The position numbers and the translations under genes were made by a program. DNA of 64,000 nt from positions 15,733,949-15,797,948 of the forward strand of contig NC_087066.1 in assembly GCF_963678635.1 (NCBI RefSeq). Reading direction: 5' to 3'. Each line of letters starts with the position of its first letter. Position 1 is the first letter of the stretch. The stretch is from Symsagittifera roscoffensis. Taxonomy: Eukaryota; Xenacoelomorpha; Acoela; Convolutidae. The notes below the pieces were generated by a model. It made no database searches, had not been told where the DNA came from, and saw only the letters and a list, made by a program, of their open reading frames with translations. Below are positions 59,911 to 64,000 of the stretch, one piece after another.

Positions 59911-60400
59911 AGCCGGTTACTAGGCAAATAGCAAATAATCTTCCGACCATAGTCTTGAAAATATAATTTTTTTTCAAACTGGTGTCATTTTTTCTGTATG
60001 AATAGAAAAGTTAGGCCTATTAGACAGTCATAGTCAAATAGTCCAATTAGAAAAAAGTTTTTCTAGAAAACTTCAACAAGCTTTTTCTAATGTAATGTTT
60101 TTGCGGAACTTTTCGAATTTTTGAAAATGTTATTCCCAAAATGGCGCTAAACACTCCAAGAACTAATTTTACTCGAGAAAAATTGAGTATTCGCGGCTTA
60201 AATTAAGCTTGAACAAGCTATTTTATGCATGCACGCTGACCATATAATATGATATATAACTCGACCCATTCCGATGATTATGCGTGGTACCTAATTTTAC
60301 GTGGTAAACAAAAAAACTAAAACACGAATACAAAGACCGAGTTCCCCCGCGTTTTTAAATGGTCGTAACAAAAACGCACCTCAAATAGTGGAGTTTGTCG
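59911..60400 (+). repeat. Dispersed repeat, copy right of ILF2
   Basis: Collinear with 55588-56230 (see there). It begins at AGCCGGTTACT inside the CD164-like locus, so it either sits in an intron or interrupts an exon. Confidence 0.65.
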
Positions 60401-63150
60401 AGTTTTTTGGGTCAACCAAAAATGATTTTACAAGAATTACACAAAACAGAAACACGTCCCATTTTTTTGAAAACGAGCAGATCCTTTATGTTTTTGTTTC
60501 GACTTATTGGTTTTCTTCTCTTCAGACGAAGTTCGACTTTTTGAACGGAGTTTTCTACACAGAGGCGAAGCGGAGCAAGCTAGCGAACAGCAAATGAGAC
60601 GGAAATAACAAAATCGAAGAAAAACCTTGGGAACATGAAAATAATTTCAAACACAGAGGCGAAACTGAGCTTCATAAAAAAAAAGCTTCATTCAATTTTT
60701 TTATGTCTCAATGAAAGAAATCTAGGGCCCAACTAAAGCTTGAGATACGGGTCAGAAATTTTTTGACTTGGTTATACTGATGCGGGACGAAACCATTAAC
60801 TTCAAAAATTGGACTTTGCCCCAAACCTTAGTTGTTTCTCTACTAAAATAAGTTGAAAGAGTGAAATTTTTTTTGAGATTATGGAGTTTTCTCAAATACA
60901 TAACACTTATCTCACAACAAATTAGAGAGTAGCCGCTTCTGCAGGAACCACTCGCGTGATCGCGCAAGAAACTGGGTGTAGCAAATTAGAAAAGGAAGCT
61001 TCGAACAACTTGTTGTGTCGATTAAACCTTTATCAGATTTCGCAGGATAGTTATCCAGAAAAATCTAAAAAATAGCCAATCGAAGATTTGAAAAGAGTAA
61101 GGAACGCAAGTAAACATAAAAAAAATTGTGACTTTCTTGAAAAAATCTCAAATTTCGAAGAAAAAAATAGATGCTCTTTCAGCTCCTTGAATTTATGATT
61201 GGCGCTTTTTTGATCATATGAACCCATCTGGAGAAAACTGAATCAATAAGTTATGTTTTTATTCCACTGGAAATCTTAAAATTAAATTCCAATTTCAAGA
61301 CTAGAAATCATTCACGTTTTTTCGCGCCATTTCCACGTTCGTATCTGGAGAGTGCCATGTACGTCCTTTTCAGCAGATGAATTTCAATCGAACTCAAAAA
61401 GTGCATATATACCTAAGTGCATTCATAAATGCATCAATATGTATGAATGCACATCTGTAGTTATTAGAGACTTCTTAGACTTTTCCTGGAAAAAAAATCA
61501 GCACGACCTGAATAAGAGTCTTCACTACGTTCATTACTCTTAATAACGGTCAACAAATCAAAAAGTTGACATTTCCGAGAATCATAGCTTTTTGTTTTAA
61601 GGCGTAGAAATTTATGCAGAAGAGATTCACCTAGCCTGTTTTTTCGAGTGAACCCAAAAACGCAGACTTGGCAGGGCAGTTCTCGAGAAAAAACCAAAAG
61701 ATATACAAAATGGTTCAGAAGATCATATATTTTTTCTTTTCTGATGACCATAATTTTTTTTGAAGTACTTACATATGCAAAATAGTTTCAACCGGTTCTT
61801 TGTATTGAACCCAAAATCTCAGACATGGGAAGGTATTTTTCGGTAAAATTCATAAAAACTAAAAACAAACTCTCAAAAAATCCATAATTGACTTTTCCTA
61901 GGACGATTAACTTTTTGGTGCAAAACATTGCTACAAATAATTCAGGGGTCCTTCCCACTACCGTTGTTTTCATTGCACCCACAACCTTAGGAATGTAAGG
62001 TGAGTTCTCGAGAAAAGTAGAAAAGATTCAAAAACGATAAAAAAATTTTTTAAAAAAATTCAAAATTCCGAGGGCCATAACTTAAAGTGCAAAAAAAAGT
62101 TTGAAGATTGAGGGTAGACGCTCATAAAGGGGAGCTTCTTCTTCATTCTATGCAACCAGAACTTCGGATTTCGTAGGTTATTTTTGAGAAAAAGAAAGAA
62201 AAATCCAAAACATTGGTCAAACATTTCCCCACAGACGTTTTCGAAGGCTGTAGACAAAGGGGTAAAACAAAAAAAACCAGCGGAGTATGCAGGCACACAT
62301 GAGTGTAAGTCTTTCTATGGATACCCTCTTTTGAAAATCAAACAAGAATTCCAGGCGAACATTTCAATCGAGACATTTGAAATTCAAATTAGTAAATGAA
62401 CAAAACTTACGAAGCGGAATCAAGTCCGACAATCTTTGAGCAGACACCAATTGAGCCAAAAAAAATTGTAAAAACTTAAAATTTCAGGTCCCCCTAGAAA
62501 CTACCCAGTAAAAACTAGTACCTAGTTAAATTTGAGTTTTCAAGATATTTCGCGTGTCAGCTGCATTGCATCATCAAAATCGCCTATATGATCAGTACTA
62601 ATTGAACTTGAATAAGTGTTTCAATTGATTTCGTTAAACTAGTTGTTAACCCGAAAAAATCTACACGCGGATTTGATACCGCTTACTTATCGCAAGCGTA
62701 AGAAACAGTCAAAAAACACAACCACCAGTCTTAAAAGGTTTTAGTTTTTACCGAGCGGCCAAGGGAGCAAAAAAGTAACTTTGAAATCTTGCAGCACAAA
62801 CTACCTGAAATCATTCATTTTTGTTCTTGAAGCTTCACAAAATAAAATTACTCGGCCGATAAAACATGAGCCGACACAATTAAGGCAAACTAAAACTTTC
62901 AAGGAAAAAAAACAAGTAAAAGGAAAACCGAGGAAAAATTACAACGTCGTGGTTATAAATTTTACAAATTAGAGAAGTAAAACTAGAGAAGTAATTTAAA
63001 AACACTTGTATCTATGATGAAAAAAGCTGACAGCGCACAAAAATTCCCCGATGAAGCAACTAAGCCGAAAAAACATAAGCAGATAAACGACAGTCCGACT
63101 ATTAAATTTTTCCCGGGCAAAACTTTTCAATTTGATTCGTAATGAAAAAA
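60401..63150. other. Intergenic, nothing recognised
   Basis: Two ACACAGAGGCGAA motifs (60557, 60653). An 11-bp perfect hairpin, GTGCATTCATA/TATGAATGCAC, at 61417-61452. Short open frames on both strands, none recognised. If the CD164-like gene continues upstream, its first exons may lie here but I could not identify them. Confidence 0.35.
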
Positions 63151-63153
63151 CAA

Positions 63154-63249
63154 GCTCCGACCGTGACTCGAACTCCAAATCTTAGGGTACAAATGCGATA
63201 CATCTCGTGCTTCTAATGCGTAAGCGACCATTTAACCTGGCTCAGAAAT
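63154..63249 (-). repeat. tRNA-like sequence, possible SINE head or tRNA pseudogene
   Basis: On the minus strand GAGCCAGGTTAAATGGTCGC resembles an A-box region and GGAGTTCGAGTCACGG a B box (consensus GGTTCGANTCC), about 70 nt apart. The acceptor and anticodon stems do not pair well, so it is unlikely to be a working tRNA. Confidence 0.3.
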
Positions 63250-63840
63250 CGCTCCAACCTAATTAGAGGCAGGCTGTTTGTTTTTATTGATACGTTGCTG
63301 GGCGCTTATTATATCACTTTGTACTTTCCATAGCGTGCTGGAAAAAAAATCATTCTTAGACATATCATATTGATCAAAAACTACATTCTTAGACATATTA
63401 TATTGTTCCGACCAATTTAGCCCGTTCATTCGTGATTCGAACGACATGAAAAATTTTAAACAACTTTCTCAGTGTCGAGAAAAATTGGTTTAATTTTGAA
63501 CTTTTTGTGCCATTTTGGGCGAAAAGCGAACGACCACGCTTCTTTAGAAAACGCCGTGAACTTTTTTTAAGCCATCAAAACTCCAGTGAAGTTTTCATAG
63601 CTTCTTTTTCACCGCCACGTTGCGAACAAAAACTACGCAAGATGATATGATTTTTTTAAACTGGATTCTAATACGATTATTTTACTCTGATTGTCGAATA
63701 AGCCTAAGTTCTTAGCTTAAGTTCAGAGACTTTCATCAAACCACGCAGAAAAAACGACACTAATTCGCGTTGATTTTGTATCCTCGTTTTTGTATTTTCG
63801 GCTAGCATTGATATTTTTGAATACTTTGGAGATTTTTATT
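63250..63840. other. Intergenic, nothing recognised
   Basis: A short duplication, ATTCTTAGACATAT(C/T)ATATTG, at 63353 and 63388. No gene recognised. Confidence 0.4.
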
Positions 63841-63845
63841 GGTAA

Positions 63846-64000
63846 GTTTTCATGGCCTACATTTTTGAGTGTACTCGATAGGCCCGGATGCAATGCCATT
63901 ACACAGCTGCTCAACTGCTGTCATGGCTTGAAATAGTTAGGTTTTCATGGCCTACATTTATGAGGGGAACAGATAGGGGCAGATGAAATGCCTAGTTTTT
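63846..64000 (+). repeat. Tandem repeat of ~96 bp at the window edge
   Basis: TTTTCATGGCCTACATTT...GATAGG...CGGATG(C)AATGCC at 63847 recurs at 63942 with substitutions; further copies may lie beyond the window. Confidence 0.7.

Overview
The window is AT-rich, intron-bearing metazoan nuclear DNA. Recognisable animal genes (NF45/ILF2, a GT31 glycosyltransferase, a CD164-like terminal exon) sit in a large excess of repeats and dead transposable elements. There is no bacterial-style gene packing. I cannot name the species; the mix of Polinton, FLYWCH-MULE and non-LTR relics fits an invertebrate. All comparisons below were made by eye.

Layout: 1-9 kb is intergenic, with a dispersed ~525-bp repeat family (2.9-5.8 kb, again at 11.1 kb), a TA-flanked Tc1-like MITE (6926-7602) and a small foldback element made of AATTAATT motifs (5881-6103). 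A single-exon GT31 gene lies at 9454-10695 (-). From 11.8 to 14.8 kb there is an abrupt GC-rich satellite block: a 29-bp minisatellite, then a ~320-bp palindrome, then a field of GAGCGG palindromes.

From about 17.4 to 40.6 kb I read one decayed Polinton/Maverick-type element of ~23 kb. It has diverged terminal inverted repeats, a dead protein-primed family B DNA polymerase on the minus strand whose exonuclease part is repeated five times in tandem, and structural-protein and adenovirus-type protease remnants on the plus strand at 35.7-39.4 kb. No integrase or packaging ATPase was recognised. Directly beyond the right repeat is a broken FLYWCH-MULE transposase gene (40711-42053).

42-56 kb is mostly non-coding. 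It contains a 51-codon histone H1-tail-like gene (45481-45636), two copies of the 3' end of a non-LTR retrotransposon (48.0-51.5 kb) with long hairpins, a third RT relic (51.8-52.25 kb), a triplicated CT microsatellite and a MITE nested inside another foldback element (53.57-54.21 kb).

56.9-60 kb is the clearest host locus: ILF2/NF45 (56934-58160, -) with a probable 5'UTR intron and a CRE/YY1-like promoter, and upstream of it on the same strand the last exon(s) of a CD164-like sialomucin. The rest, to 64 kb, holds little I can support.

Two themes recur. Modules inside the Polinton have been amplified in tandem (exonuclease, capsid C-terminus, a terminal exon). Several start codons lie 0-40 nt after a splice-acceptor-like AG, which suggests 5'UTR introns or spliced-leader trans-splicing.
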